Translations under genes and position numbers: made by a program
Source of the DNA: Homalodisca vitripennis
Lineage: Eukaryota; Arthropoda; Insecta; Hemiptera; Cicadellidae
Direction: 5' to 3'
Assembly (NCBI RefSeq): GCF_021130785.1
Contig: NC_060215.1
Span: forward strand, 122,550,001-122,614,000
DNA: 64,000 nt
The notes under the pieces: model-generated
Told to the model about the DNA's origin: nothing
What the model saw: only the letters and a program-made list of their open reading frames with translations
Databases searched by the model: none
Part shown: positions 1 to 12,659 of the stretch, piece by piece
Layout of the letters: the number at the start of each line of letters is the position of its first letter
Numbering within the stretch: position 1 is the first letter of the stretch

Positions 1-439
1 AACGAAGCATAATGAACACGTACATTTCCCGGGTATGAACAAACATAAGAGGTGTTAATACTCCCAAGGCTTAACATTAAATTAATATGGGGCATTATTT
101 CTTAAAACATTTTTATTTTATTAAACTATGTCACCATAAAAATGGCTTAGTGTGTGGATTAGTAACATTTATAGCAATCAAACATCCAAAGCTTTTGTAC
201 TTGTTATTATCATATTCATCATAAATATTTCAGAATCACAGAGGTGAATAATTGGTTAAAGTCAGTCTTAACTAGTAAAAGTCACAAATTGACTAGGCTA
301 GATTTTCCCAACGCCTTTCACAATTGAAAACCTTTCCTGAAAGTATTTCTTTATTATTAGGTAAGTACCAGTATATAAACTTCTTTTGTCCATTTAAAAC
401 ATCATTGATGCCAGATTGCTAAGGAACTCGAGTCCTGTT
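1..439. other. Intergenic AT-rich sequence
   Basis: Ordinary AT-rich sequence of normal texture, without the inflated homopolymers that start further right. I see no ORF, repeat or RNA gene in it. Confidence 0.5.
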
Positions 440-3400
440 TTAAGAGAAATTTAAGTAGGGTTTGATTTTTAAAAACTCAGACAACATAATCTGATTAATA
501 AGTTGAACAAGGGGAAATTTCTCTAGCCCTTCAAAGGAAATTAAAAAAAATAAGGAATTATAAAAGGAATGGAAGTGAAATAATAGGATAAATAATGAAC
601 CGTTCTTTTTTCCATATCCCATAATATTATAATGTGGAAGGGAAGAAGCTCTTTTAGATCTTTTAACTAATTTTTTCGATTTTGTTAAATTTAAAATTAC
701 CAGGGAATACAATGATAATTGACATGGCGAGAAACTAAGAGTAAATCTGAGAATTCGGTCCCTTGAGGGCGACCAAACTGTACAAGTAATCGGGGAATTG
801 TGGATAAAATTTCTTCATCTACGGTAGGACTAAAATGGAATAGTTTAATAATTTAAAAATTAACAGAAAATATTTTTAAATCAAAGTTTTACGCTTTTTA
901 TAGAAGTGTTACGCTGATTAAAGATAATGGGTTTATGAGGTTTAAATTTGGTTTTTTGTTAACCATATTTTTTATCACAGGTTAAATACTTAATTTAAAA
1001 AAGTTTAAATTTCATTTCAAAAGCCTTTTTAAATAAATCTTTTAAAAATAGAAAGATAGACGTTGGATAAAGTGTTTCACTTTCTTTGGTGTCCGTCTTC
1101 GATAAAAAGTCATTCAAGTTGTTTTATAACTTTTTTACAAAAATAAAAATAGTAGTATGTATTTAATATTTTTAACAAAAAAATTATTAAAAAATTTAAA
1201 TTAAATTGTAAGAAAAAATTTAAAATTAACATATAATAGGGTTTTAGTAAAAATAAATTAGCTACAAAAGAAAAGGGTAAAAAACAAACTTTTTGGGAGG
1301 TTTTTAAAAATAAAAATTTTTTGCGAATTTTAAATTTCTAATTTCAATCCACTTTTCCAATGGGGGAATTTTTTTAGGGAATAAAGTTTTTTTTTTTCAG
1401 CACTATTTTAATTACAAAAAAAATTTTGTATAAGTTTATACAACTCATAAAAATACTTTTAAATTGCATTTGGGGTGTTAAAAGCATTTTAGGTTTTTGG
1501 GACATCATTTAAATAATTTTAGTTTTTTGTGGATCAAAAGGGGAAATAAAAAAAAACTGATAAAAAAATTAGGAAAAAAAAAAAATATTAAAAAATTAAA
1601 CTAAAATTTTCTACCCCCCCCCAAATTTCCCGAATTGCTACCAATCAATATTTTGTACATCTAAAGCCCCAAAAAACAAGTTTCATTAGTAAACTGAAAA
1701 AAACTATCTTGTTTTTTCAGAAAAATTTTAACTAAACCCAAAATTTTTTTTTTTATTATATAAAAACCACTATTACTATGATTAGATTTTTTTTAAAAAA
1801 CCTTTATGATTATTTTGTTCTTTTCTTTTAGGGAATTTTAAAAGTTTTTTTAAAAAATTAAAAGAAAACCATCTATTCCTGTTGATTTTTTTTACCTTAT
1901 CAATGGTTTTTTGGTCAATTAATACACAACAAAAAAAATATAAATGCATAGTACGTACAAAAATTAAAAAAAAAAAGGTTTTTTGCTGTTCTATTTTTTA
2001 AAAAAAATTCTCTGTGATTGTTATATTTATTCTAGTGTTGTAAAAAAAAACGGGCAGAAGTTTGTAGGTATGGGATTTAAAAAAAACGTCCTCACTTATA
2101 AAAATTTAAAAAAAAATCGTTTAAAATTAAAATTTCATCAGAAAAGACGATTAGCTTTTTTTTAAGTTCTTTAAGAAAAAGAATCTAAGATATTGAGGGT
2201 GAAAAGGTAAACCAATAATCGACGAAGGGAGCATAAAGAAACAATAACTTTTGCAAATAAAATGGGAAACACAAGGATATTTCTTAGTAAATTGGTTTTT
2301 TTTTTTTTTTTACTTATCCCCAAAATTGTTTTATTTATCTCTAAATTTCCCAAAGTCGTGAATTTAAGTTTTGATATTATTATTTTTATTGGGGAAATTT
2401 CCTCATGTTCTTTTTTTCATAAAATTGTATTTTAAAAAAAGAAAATAACTGTTTTGGGAAAGCAATTTTAAAACATCTGGAAAAACCTCGTAAAATTTTC
2501 TTTCTAAATAAAGTATTGGGTTTTTATATTTTCTAATTTGATTTTTTTAAAAAAAGAAAATAAATACAATTTCCTCTTATTTAACAGAAAAAATTTGTTT
2601 TTTCCCCCTTTTTTTAACATAAATTTAAATATTTCCGGGGTTTTACAAAATATTTTTAAAGATGTTTTTCTGGGAATTTTTGTTTAAGAAATTTATTTTC
2701 AAAACGCTTATGTTTAAATTAACTTCCCCAAAAATTCAAGGGTTTAAGGGCAAAAAAAATTGTGGTATTTTCCAGCAATCGAAAAGTATTTTCCTTCCCC
2801 GGATTTATTTTTCTTTTTCGAAAAATTCCAAACCCAAATAAGTAAAGCCGGAATTTTTTAAAAAAATTTAACAATTTATTTTGGGAGGGTTTTTTTTTGG
2901 TTAAACTCAAAATGCATTAAAATTAATTTGGTTTTAAAATTTTTTTAAGGGGTTTCCAATTTTGTGTTAATGGTGCTTCGAGGGGCGGGGCTACCCTTTA
3001 AAATTTTATTCATGGTTTTTACATTTTTTATACAAATTAAAAACAATTTAAGGGGGTTGGGGGAATTGGGGGTTATTTGGGGAGATAATTTAAATTAATT
3101 TGGGGAGGTTTTTTGGGTTCAAAAGGGGGAAAATTTATTTTTTGTTTGTTATTTCTGGAAACCTGGGAAAATGTTGGGGGGGTTGGTGGATATTTTTTTG
3201 CTTTTTTTAAGTTTTGGGAATTGGGGTTTTTAAAATTTAAAAACCCAGAATTTGATTTTAAAAGTTCCGCTTTTGTCTGCCGGAAGGTTTGTAACAATTT
3301 TTGTTCATCCTCTGTACAGTAATGGGCTACTTTTAAGCAGCTGAGATCTGTGAAAACCTTTTTTTCCCCTCAGCTGGTTTTCCCTCTCCCAAAATTTTTT

Positions 3401-6129
3401 TATTTTTCTCTGTTTTAGGGAAATTTCCCTCCCCCGTATAAGCAATTGAAATCTCGGTTTACAACACGAGCAATACGTTTTTTTTTTCAGTTTATGTTCA
3501 AAAAAATTTATTTTTCCCGGGACAATCAATTTTCAAAAAAGTGTTACGTTCCCCTATGGGGAAAAATAATTACTGCTTTTTGAAATGTCAGAAAATCTTT
3601 TAGTTTGGTTCCAAAAGTGCTTTTTTTTGCAATTCCCAATGCATCGTTCCCTTTCTTTGCCCATTTAAAAATTTTCAATTACAGGGTTCGATCAAATTTT
3701 GTTTTTTTTTTAAAAATGTAGTTGTAGGCTACTGAAATATTTACAATTTTTTTAATAAAATCGTACTATCGTGTACAAAAATGTAGAAAAGGGTTTCCTT
3801 TATGTTTTATTTTTTCTAGAGAAATATTTTTTTGGGAAAAGGAAAAAACGTTTTAAATTGAATAAACATATTTCCCGTTCTTAAATAAATACTATTCTTT
3901 ATAAAAGGGGTCCTTTTTTGAAAAAAAAAACAAAAGCCCCCCTTTTGGAGTTAGGGCTGGTGTTTCCCTTTTGAAACAAAAACGTAACCCTTCAAAAAAA
4001 TTTTGCGTTCTAGATGAAAACTCTAAATTACAACCCTTTAAAGATAGAGGGCCCCAAATTCTAAAAACAACTTGCTATTGAATCACATTTTTTATATAGT
4101 TTTTTAATTTTTAAATTTTTGGATTACTTTGGGCCCCCCTTTCTCCCTAAATTTTTTCCTGTTTCATACGTTCTTTTTGTGGGAAAAGGGTAGTTATTTG
4201 AAAAATTTTAATCTAGTGTCTCGTTATATTAATATGCTAGTCCCCCCAAAACCACGTTGATCTTTCTTCTATGAATTTTTTTTGGAAAAAGCTTTAAAGG
4301 GTTAGAGGAAATTTCAGATCTTTTTTCAGTTCCGACTCAATAGACTTCAACTTCTCAAAACCCCCTTAATTTTCCAGGAGTCGGGGATCCTATTTATGGT
4401 TTTGTTTTTTGTCGCAAGTAGGTTTCTCAGGTTTTTCGTATGTGTGTAAACAAATTATTTTACACAAAATTAACACTTACGTCACAGGTCGCTTTAAAAT
4501 TTTGTTTTGTGGCTGATGCAGTTTGATTTTTGGGGCAAAACGTGTATCCCCAAAAACTTGTCCCGAAAGTCGTAAAAAAATAAATGTTAATGAAAATTTG
4601 GTTATTCTAATAAAAGATATTCCCTTTTTTTCCAATGGAAACAAACTGTAATGCCGAATTACAGGGAAACTTATTTACCTAGGCTTAAAGTTTAAAAAAA
4701 ATAAATATTGATTATATTTAAAAATAAGAAAAGGTTTTTAAAACATGGGTTTACATGTTTTTTTTCTTTTGTAATTTTTAAAAAAAAACCTTTATAGTAT
4801 TTACTTAATGCTATTTAAATTTTTAAATATATATTTTTCCCTTATCTATATAGTTGAAAATTTACAAGGGAAGAAATTTACTTCAGTTATCGGTGGGCTG
4901 GAAAAAAAGGGGGTTTACCACTTTATTTTGAATTTCATTACTCTTTAAATGTTCATTGAAAAAGGGGTTGAAGCAGGGTATAAGATATTTTTAAATTTTT
5001 TATTCTTTGTAGAAGCCGTTTTTCTTGTAAATCTTATTCTGCCGGTTCTCATTGTTTGCGGGCCCGTGCGAAAGGGCTTTAAAAAAGGGGCAAGGGGGGG
5101 GTCCCATACAGTATAAGGTTTGCCCCAGGTACAAATACCCAAAATTTTTCAGGGGTTTCAGCCCATCGGAAAATGATTAATTTTTTTTTAAAAACCCAGC
5201 CAAAAATTTGCACATGGGTTTTGTTTTTAAATCTAAGTAATTTTGGGAAATTACGTTAGTGCATTGATATATTTTGTATAATTTATCATGTTTATTTTGT
5301 TGAAAATAAAATTATTTTTTTTATAACTTGAATTGAATGTTTATCCCAACCCTTTTTTAGAAAGTCAAAACATTTCCCTACATAAAATTTTGACTATTGT
5401 ATTTTTTAATTTTGTTTATTTTCTTTTTTTTTATGCTATGTTATGAAAAGGGAATTTATTCAACACAATCAGTATGTTAATTATAATATTTATTACAAAA
5501 AATCAAAGGGGGTTTAGGATTTTTAAACTTTATAAGGTCAAATGATGTTAGGGCTTAAAGTTTTGTTAAAGATAAAAAAATTAAATTTTGGGTTGATAAG
5601 GTTTACAGAAAAAACATATTTTTTGGAAAATTAAGTAGGAGAGGTTCAGTTTTATTTGTAAAAAGATTTGTCAATCACAGTATGTTGAGTTTTTAAAAAA
5701 CTGGGGGGTTTTAAAAAAAAAACAGCAGTCAAAGTAAATTTTTGTAAAAGGGTTTATCTTATAATCATTGTTTTTTCTCCCCACGTAAAAAAGGGGAGTT
5801 TTTTTTTCCCATATTTGATATGATTTTAAAATTATGTCCCGGAAAGATTTTAAATTAACAATATTGTTTAAAATTTAAATTTTTAAACTCTTCCAGGGGT
5901 TTATCAAAAACTTTTTTCTAACATTTTCCTTTTCGTCATTTGAAAAAAATTTAAAAAACAAGGGCCGAATTTCAGGGAAAATTTTTTAAAATTTTCTATA
6001 GGTATTTAATTGGGTTTTAATTAAATCCCCCAAAATAAAAATTAAAAAACCCCATTTTTAAAAAAAAGTTGTTTTAAAAATACCCAAATATAAATTAAAA
6101 CCCGTGTAAAAAACCAAATGATTTTTTGT

Positions 6130-6560
6130 GTAAAAGGGGTTTTAGTTGATTGGGGCTTAAACTACATTAATCCCTAACAAAGTGATGAAAAAAATACTAA
6201 ATATACGTTATACCTGTTTCCCAAATGATTAATGTTGTTTTCTAGGGGAGTAGTTGAGTGCTAAACTCCTTAATCCCTAAAAAAAAGGGGGGAATAAAAA
6301 ATAACTTTTCTTAAAATTTTTTAATAAGGGTTATTACCCCGTTAACCCCAAAATGGGTTAAAAACAATGTGTTTTCCTTAAAAGGGTTAAAGGTTGGGTT
6401 TTTAAGGGGGGATTATTCTAACATTAACCCGTAACAAATATTATGAAAAAAAATTTTTCTAAATGATTAACTTTTAAAACCTGTAAAAAAACCAAAGTCA
6501 AGGGAAAATTAATTTTTGACTAGGTAGTTAAATTGAGTGTAATCTACCATTTAAAAAATT
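6130..6560 (+). repeat. Degenerate tandem repeat, about four units of 110-140 bp
   Basis: A core resembling TAGTTGAGTGCTAAACTCC followed by TTAATCCCTAA recurs near 6142, 6250, 6388 and 6522 with heavy decay. Copy spacing is about 108, 138 and 134-138 bp. The array lies inside the low-quality block, so unit boundaries and divergence cannot be judged well. Confidence 0.3.
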
Positions 6561-7160
6561 CAAAAAGTTTTTTAGCCGAAAGGCCCTTTAATGGTTTGTA
6601 ATTTTTTAAAAAAGTTTTTTTTAGGGTTTTATACTGCAAACCCTTTTTTAACTAACTTCAAATAAAAAAAACAGTTTGTATTAAATTTAAAAATTCTAAA
6701 CCAAAAAACCTTTGTAATACTACAATTTTTATATCCAAAAATCGTCATAATTAAGTTAAGAGGGCTATTAACCCATGATGTATTTTCAAAATTTCGGGGT
6801 TTTTCCCAAAAAATTTAACACCAGGGAAATAAACCCCATTGTTTTCTCAAAAAATTTACAAGAAAAATTTGCTGTCGCTTTACTTTTAGAGAAAATTTCC
6901 CCTTCTCTTTTTATCTAGTTTTCCAAGCGTTTAATTTTTTGGTAACAAAAAAAATTGTAACTTTAAAATTTTTCAAAGTGATTTAAACATGATTATTTTT
7001 TTCGGACAAAAAAAAAAGTAAACTCCCAGAGCCCATCCCCATCCTCCCATGTGAGATCGGAAATGTTTTCTCACAACAAGGGGAACATAGGTAAAATTTC
7101 ATACATCAAGTGGCTAATTTTTTTTTTTGGGTTTTAGGGGCATTAAAAGTTTTATGTAAT

Positions 7161-7412
7161 GTCAGCTTGAGCCTTGGGGGTTTGTTGTTAGGGGGGCAGC
7201 TGCAAAATTTAAACAAAGTGCTCCAATTTTATAATATATATATATATATTTTATATTTAAAATTTTATTTCATATAATAAGGGGACTAATTTATTGTTTC
7301 GGAAATAACGTTTTATGTGATTAAGCCGGGGTGACAGGCCTTGGGGGGGCCCCGGGGTGTAGTTGTTAGGCAGCAGCTGTAAATATTATAAAAAGGGAGC
7401 TCATTAAAATGG
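7161..7412 (+). repeat. Pair of short direct repeats flanking a (TA)n run
   Basis: The segments 7161-7235 and 7331-7412 share the order CTTGGGGG, TTGTTAGG, GCAGCTG, then an A-rich stretch and a GCTC block. They are about 165-170 bp apart with a (TA)n run at about 7233-7250 between them. They look like two diverged copies of a dispersed or tandem element. Base-run errors blur the comparison. Confidence 0.35.
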
Positions 7413-7640
7413 GCCCTCTTTTTTGCAACTTTAAGGTAAACGCTTGCCATTCACGTTTGTCCCACAGACATCCCCCTTCCTGTCTAAAGGGCTTGAGTTG
7501 AGCCCCAGTATTGTAAAAGGGATTTAAAAAAATAGAATATTTAAAAATAAATCCTTTATTGATTTTAATTTCGAGGACTTTATTTGTATTTATATTATTA
7601 ATTTAAATCCCAACCAAAGAGGATTTTAGTGCCATTTTTA

Positions 7641-8880
7641 AGAATAAAAACAAATTTTCAATATTTTTTCGTGACAGTTAACTTCTTGCTCAGATAAAAT
7701 ATAGAATACACCTTGGAATACACCAAGAAGTTTAACCTTTTACTTCGATGTAGAGTGGTATTTTTTCCGTAAGCATATGGATTCTCTATTAATTCTGTAC
7801 TAAAGGAAATGTGTATTTGGTTTTGATAACCACGTTTCAGTCTCTAAAAAGAATTGATACAGCACCTGATTTTATGAACACATACTCAGTCAATCGCTAA
7901 AGATTCAGGCGATAGTCTGTAAAAACAAATCATAAAGAACTATTAATTAAATATTGCCTTCTTAAATTACAATTATTAGCAAACAGCTACATCGTCAAAT
8001 AACTTTGACAAGATTAGCACATTTAACAAAATGAGGTTTCTTTTAAAGAATTTTCACTAAATTTCTTTTACTGAATTTCCATGTTTTACTACTAAGCAGT
8101 TTTTATATCACAGCCATTATTAACAAAAGGAGATTGATTTTTCAAAACACACCATTCTCATCTGTGACGTGTTTATTATCTTTGTTCAGTAACAGTTTTA
8201 AGATATATACTAATCCAGCCAAATATCAACTGGCGATAACATGCAAAAATATAAGAAAATACCAAACAGAGACATCTATATTTGTAGAGATATCTCGTAT
8301 GATAAAGTTGTCTGTGTCGTTGGACACAATCTACGTATTAATTTCGATGTGAAAATATTAAAAAGTACCCACGTATGCAATCCCATGTTAGTTGTTTTGG
8401 ATGTGTATTGAAACAATATATTTATTTACGTATAAATGTGTAGATATTGAGATGGCTGCCACTCATCCAAATATTCAGGTTTTGTATTTATTCTCGCAGT
8501 AGATACTTTCACCATTAAATATGATTTTTGGGGGGATTTAAAATTGACATATAATTATCAAACTACAAATAAGAGTGACGATCATAATTATATTTTTCAA
8601 TGATGTAAACTTAACTGTCGTAAGTATGTAGAATTCATTTAAAAGGCCTATAATGTTGATCAAAATCTTAAAATATTGTCTATATTTTAAAAAGTGGATA
8701 AACTTAAAATACATCAAAACCTCTACAAATTATTCTAAATGACTCCACCTCATACGAAAAGTACAGGGCAATTAATTAGACGAACATTTTCAATAAGCAA
8801 TTCGTTTTTAATGTTGTTGCCTCTATTCTAGACTTTCAAAGGCGCTTCTAGTAGCAACGAGACATTGGTGGAACCATCTT
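7641..8880. other. Intergenic, no supported gene
   Basis: Normal-texture AT-rich DNA. A 72-codon ORF at 8134-8352 has no domain, signal peptide or splice context that would support it. I see no RNA gene or repeat copy here. Confidence 0.4.
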
Positions 8881-9122
8881 CGTCCATGGCACTCTCATGA
8901 TGATATTACCATGTCGTCTGTGTGGTTTATCAAGCGCTGCTTCAAGCATGCTTCACTAAACATTAAATTTAGATTCTTTTTCCATTACCAAGATATCTTT
9001 GGGCGTAAAACTTTTAAGATAGCAAAGGTTATTCCAATTTCGAAAATAAACGATCTTTGAATGACTATCGTTGTATTTCCATTTTTCCAGGCCTCAGAAA
9101 AAACTCAATGACTTCAAAACTC
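8881..9122 (+). pseudogene. Non-LTR reverse-transcriptase fragment (Jockey/CR1-like)
   Basis: Read from 8881, the frame runs through a hydrophobic and basic stretch into RKTFKIAKVIPISK (from about 9004), the usual lead-in to RT motif 1 of Jockey/CR1-type retrotransposons. It hits a stop at about 9058. A one-step frame change at about 9060 then continues as NDYRCISIFPGLRKN, matching the family pattern NNYRPISxLPxxSKxxE. Only about 80 residues remain. The finger, palm and catalytic motifs and the endonuclease are absent. It is a dead fragment with at least one frameshift. Confidence 0.65.
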
Positions 9123-9199
9123 CAATCCTTGGATTTTCAATCTTTTACTCTAACCCTTTGAGGTTAATCAAATCAAATCGGCCATTGACTGTGTAAAAT

Positions 9200-10190
9200 C
9201 TGATTCAAGCGCTCTCTGCGCTCAAATGCATTTTACTGTATCAATCACGCGAGAAGACAGTATCAGTTCTGGGAAAGTATTTCTGGGTTCTGCCTCATTA
9301 TGAAAATTTTTTGTGACTTTTTATTCAGCTTTGTGATCGTATTGCATTCCTCATAGGTCAATATAATAGCAAACAATAGCCTTTTCTTATAAAGTCACAT
9401 AACATAATTGATGCTTTCAAAATGTAAAGGTAATTCAGTTGACAATGTTGACAATACAACTATCAACATAAAGAGTTGTTAATATAAGAAAACATTATTT
9501 TACCGCGTTGAAGAACAAAATAATAATTGTGAAAACCAATTGCTCCGAACTAAATGTATCCTCTTGTGTTCTAAACAGAGATAAAGCTGCGATTGTAGAG
9601 AAAGCTAAATTACTAGATGCTGGATCCTTAAAGCTTCCTGGGCCGTATCTGGGTAGAAGAATGATCTGGTACGAATACATTTACGGTGTCTGCTAAATGT
9701 TTGTTTCAGACATTTATATTCAATTATTATATTCTGTGGAAATACCAGAATCAAGTAGATAAATAATAAAGTAATTTGTATGTATAATTTAGCTTCATGG
9801 TCAAACATTACTTGCCAATTAAAAACACACGTTAATAGTTGCAGGGGCTCGTGGGATCTTTGTGTTGTAGAGGGAGCATTACCACATGTACATGTTTTCA
9901 TAGACTTGTTGAATATCTAGGTTGGAGGAGTGATGTAACTAATGTGAGGTGAGTGATAAGGGATACTGGGGCGCATATGAGGACTATTATGTGATTAGGC
10001 CAGTAGCTACATTGTGTTTCGCGCTTCCGCTTGACTACCTTCGTTGTTAAAGAGATGTGAGAATGTGGGTGGAGAGATACGTGGGAGGTTGGACAGTTGT
10101 ACGTGATAATCAGGTTATTTGTTTGGATAAATTTGTTGTGATCAAAACCAGGTTGTTTTGTGTCTGAGTAGATTTGGATCACAAGGCGGA
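9200..10190. other. Intergenic, overlapping short ORFs only
   Basis: Several short ORFs overlap on both strands between about 9495 and 10182 (61-98 codons). None shows a recognisable domain, signal peptide or convincing splice signal, and they cover each other on opposite strands, so I call none of them. The stretch 9900-10190 is richer in G+C than its surroundings. Confidence 0.35.
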
Positions 10191-10212
10191 ACGTGCGTTT
10201 TATATTTCAGTC

Positions 10213-10218
10213 TTTATT
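10213..10218 (-). promoter_or_regulatory. Polyadenylation signal AATAAA of the cysteine-rich peptide gene
   Basis: The plus-strand TTTATT reads AATAAA on the minus strand, 108 bp downstream of the stop codon of the two-exon gene ending at 10326. Position and orientation fit a short 3' UTR. Confidence 0.45.
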
Positions 10219-10325
10219 TAAATGATGTATACTCGTATTCCCACATCAGTTTAAGGTGTGAATTTAGAAGTATGAAACGACACAATATTCTTGGATTATA
10301 ACATATATTTTAATGTTCTTACATT

Positions 10326-10523
10326 TTATAATGGAAACATTGATTCCATAACACCCAGAAATATATCGCGTTGTGAATAGCGGGGGGCTGGTAGGATATA
10401 CCGTACACAAATCCCGGTTACTCCGTCAGGCCCAAATTCGCAATAAAATCTTGGACAACAGAACACAAGACTGGAATGTGGAGACCAACGACTACACTGA
10501 AACAGATAACAAATATACATAAC

Positions 10524-10581
<58 letters not shown>

Positions 10582-12555
10582 CATGTATACATAACACATT
10601 AGCGTATCTATTAAGCCGCAATATTAATATTTATACAATATAACGATAAACTGTACTAGTAGGCTACATTCAAGCCGGTAAGTCTTTTTGTAAAACAAAA
10701 GCTATATAGTATGAGGCTAACTGTAATGGAAATTAAATTTAATTAATTGATAAGTAATGCCTTCTTTTCCAAGTATAGACGTTGACTATTTCGTTGTATT
10801 TAAAAGGTGTAGTTTAAAAAATTATGTACAAATTGAAATATTTGTGTTTGGTTTCAACGTTAGGGTAGTAAGATATTTTGAATAAATACACAGCTTTGAG
10901 AAATAATTAAGTAGTTAAGCTAATTTTAACTGTGACTCCTAATTTTATTTCTGGGTAGATAGCAAATGTTTTAATTATTGTTATCGGCAATAAAGGAAGT
11001 GATTCCCTGAATTTTTTTATGTTAAAAAGATAAAAAGCGTCGTACCTAGTGTTAAGTAAGAGATTATAGAAATATATAGAACACACCGAAGGCAGATTAA
11101 AGCCGTGAACGATTTGTAACCAGCTACAAAAACAAATATTGAATGTATAGTGAGTACGATAGAAAATATGCCAAGGCTTATTTAATCACCTATAGGCCTA
11201 CATGTGCTTCTGTACAAAATATTAATTAAAATCATTATAATTGTATTGATTCTTGGAAATGTTAATGCTATTGAAACTTGCTCCTCGTAAAATTATATCT
11301 ACAATAGCCTCTTTGTTGACTTGTATTTCGCGCAAGTAAGTGATGAAGTATTGGGGTGGGAAATTGGTTTTTTTTTTTGCTGATCTGAATATACAAGGAC
11401 ACTAACCATTAATTTTCATTAAATAAAACGTTTCTGGTTACCGATTAAACTCGAACTTTTCAGGACTAGATGGACTGTGGAGATAATGTTTTATGACAAT
11501 AATCGAAACTGTCCTGATTTGTCCTAATGATTTTTGAAATAAAAATAGGGTTTTCAGGCAGGAACCTTCAAAATACTTCGGATTGGTAGGGATTGAGTAC
11601 AGATATGGGGATTCTCAGCTATCATTAGAACATAGCTTATCAAAAATAATATCAGATATTACTAATATCCCGAAAATATCAGAGTTATAAGCGCAATCGC
11701 TTTGGGGCTGAACGTAGGGCCTTTCTGCTGCGTACTCGGCGGGAGTGACGGTTGGTGGTTCTTGTGGTCGCACTTGGGGTAACTGCAAGTAAGCTGAGTG
11801 AATGAAGAATGAAAGTTGATAAAGATGACATAATTCTATTAGTTGGTTATAGTATTATAGATAGTTTTGTTAGAGTTCAATCAATATACTAATTTTTGTG
11901 TTTTATCGTAATTAATTATTAAACGTAATTCAGTTTTATATGCCAGTTACAGTATTGTACTAGGAATGATTTTATTAATATTTTATTTGTATTTAGAGGT
12001 TAATGGAAGAGAGGACTGTTTAGTTCTAGCTTCGCCCCTATAAATAAAGATGGTAGATACATCAGTGTCTACTATAGATTAGAGCTCCTGTCAATGTTCA
12101 CACAGTAGAAGTTTCACAGATTTCTAGGGATTTTAAAATGTATAAATAAAATAAAATACTTGTTTTGAATAATTTTGAACTAAAGATATTTTAAAGTATT
12201 TGTAGCTAGTTGGTGAACTATTACGTAAATCATTTGATAAAATATGCTTATAATAAAAACATTGAGTTTTTCTATTGACGTAATAAATTGTGTGGGTTTT
12301 CTTGTCTAAATGAAAAAGACATTTAATGTTACAAATATCGTATTTATATTATTTTATATTATAATAGTTACTAAACGAGATATATCATTTAGTAAATTAC
12401 CTTTCCTAAGATAACTGGTAATACATTTGTCAATTTACTACACTCTTAAAAACTTGTCTACTACTTACTTGCTCATTCAACTCACTACAGCGACCACAGT
12501 CCATTACTTCAATAGCAGTCAATAATACAAAAAGGAATATAGCTAGTTTATACAT
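10326..12555 (-). CDS. Two-exon gene for a small secreted cysteine-rich peptide
   Basis: Exon 1 (12555-12469, 29 codons) starts with MYKLAIFLFVLLTAIEV, a clear signal peptide, then DCGRCSELNEQ, and ends at a strong donor GTAAGT. Exon 2 (10496-10326, 56 codons plus TAA) follows an acceptor with the tract TTTGTTATCTGTTTCAG. It carries C-x11-CC-x4-C-x10-C around VFCCPRFYC, then a 30-residue tail. Both junctions are phase 0. The spacing from the second cysteine, C-x6-C-x11-CC-x4-C-x10-C, resembles inhibitor-cystine-knot-type small secreted peptides, with one extra cysteine just after the signal. The intron is about 1.97 kb, with a (TA)n run near its 3' end. An in-frame upstream Met at 12630 exists, but the Met at 12555 fits a signal peptide better. 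AATAAA lies 108 bp past the stop. The precursor would be 85 residues. Function is unknown: defence peptide, salivary effector, inhibitor and signalling roles are all possible. The gene model is inferred from splice logic without transcript data. Confidence 0.6.
10528..10577. repeat. (TA)n microsatellite in the intron
   Basis: About 25 uninterrupted TA dinucleotides. On the minus strand they lie about 30 bp upstream of the predicted splice acceptor at 10497, so length changes could affect the branch-point and pyrimidine-tract region. That consequence is inference. Confidence 0.9.
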
Positions 12556-12590
12556 ATTGGTAAGCTCTTCAACCTTCACTACAACAGAAT

Positions 12591-12597
12591 GGACTGA
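12591..12597 (-). promoter_or_regulatory. Possible arthropod initiator (TCAGTCC)
   Basis: The minus strand reads TCAGTCC about 36-40 bp upstream of the start codon at 12555. It matches the arthropod initiator TCAGT. No convincing TATA box sits 30 bp further upstream. The short motif is expected by chance every kilobase or so, so position is the only real support. Confidence 0.25.
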
Positions 12598-12659
12598 AAA
12601 TGGTCTATTCTGCGTTGTATTGATTTTCACTTATGGGAAGCCATTGTGAGTGACTCATG

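Larger units (their letters stand above)
440..7640. other. Homopolymer-inflated, probably low-quality consensus
   Basis: This stretch has a texture unlike the rest of the window. Runs of A, T, G and C are over-long and back to back, for example T16 at 2296-2311, C9 at 1614-1622 and G8 at 5094-5101, with many blocks of four to eight identical bases. From about 7640 the sequence becomes normal again. Short ORFs here (around 1983-2165, 3073-3322 and 4945-5142, for instance) have low-complexity Lys/Phe/Asn/Gly-rich products and are likely accidents of the base runs. The best explanation is unpolished or low-coverage long-read assembly. A real compositional oddity is less likely. I see no supportable gene. 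Confidence 0.6.

Noticed and set aside
440..5142. Short ORFs in the homopolymer-rich block
   Set aside because: They are built from A/T/G runs and low-complexity residues, several overlap on opposite strands, and the sequence quality is doubtful.
9150..9175. Left piggyBac-type end (TAACCCTTTGAGG)
   Set aside because: The match is short, lacks a clear TTAA, and has no partner end within a plausible distance.
11622..11795. Proline-rich minus-strand open stretch as an alternative second exon of the cysteine-rich peptide gene
   Set aside because: An acceptor-like TTACTTGCAG precedes LPQVRPQEPPTVTPAEYAAE in phase 0, and local G+C is raised. But the exon at 10496-10326 gives a far better cysteine pattern and has a polyadenylation signal. 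It stays open as a possible alternative exon.
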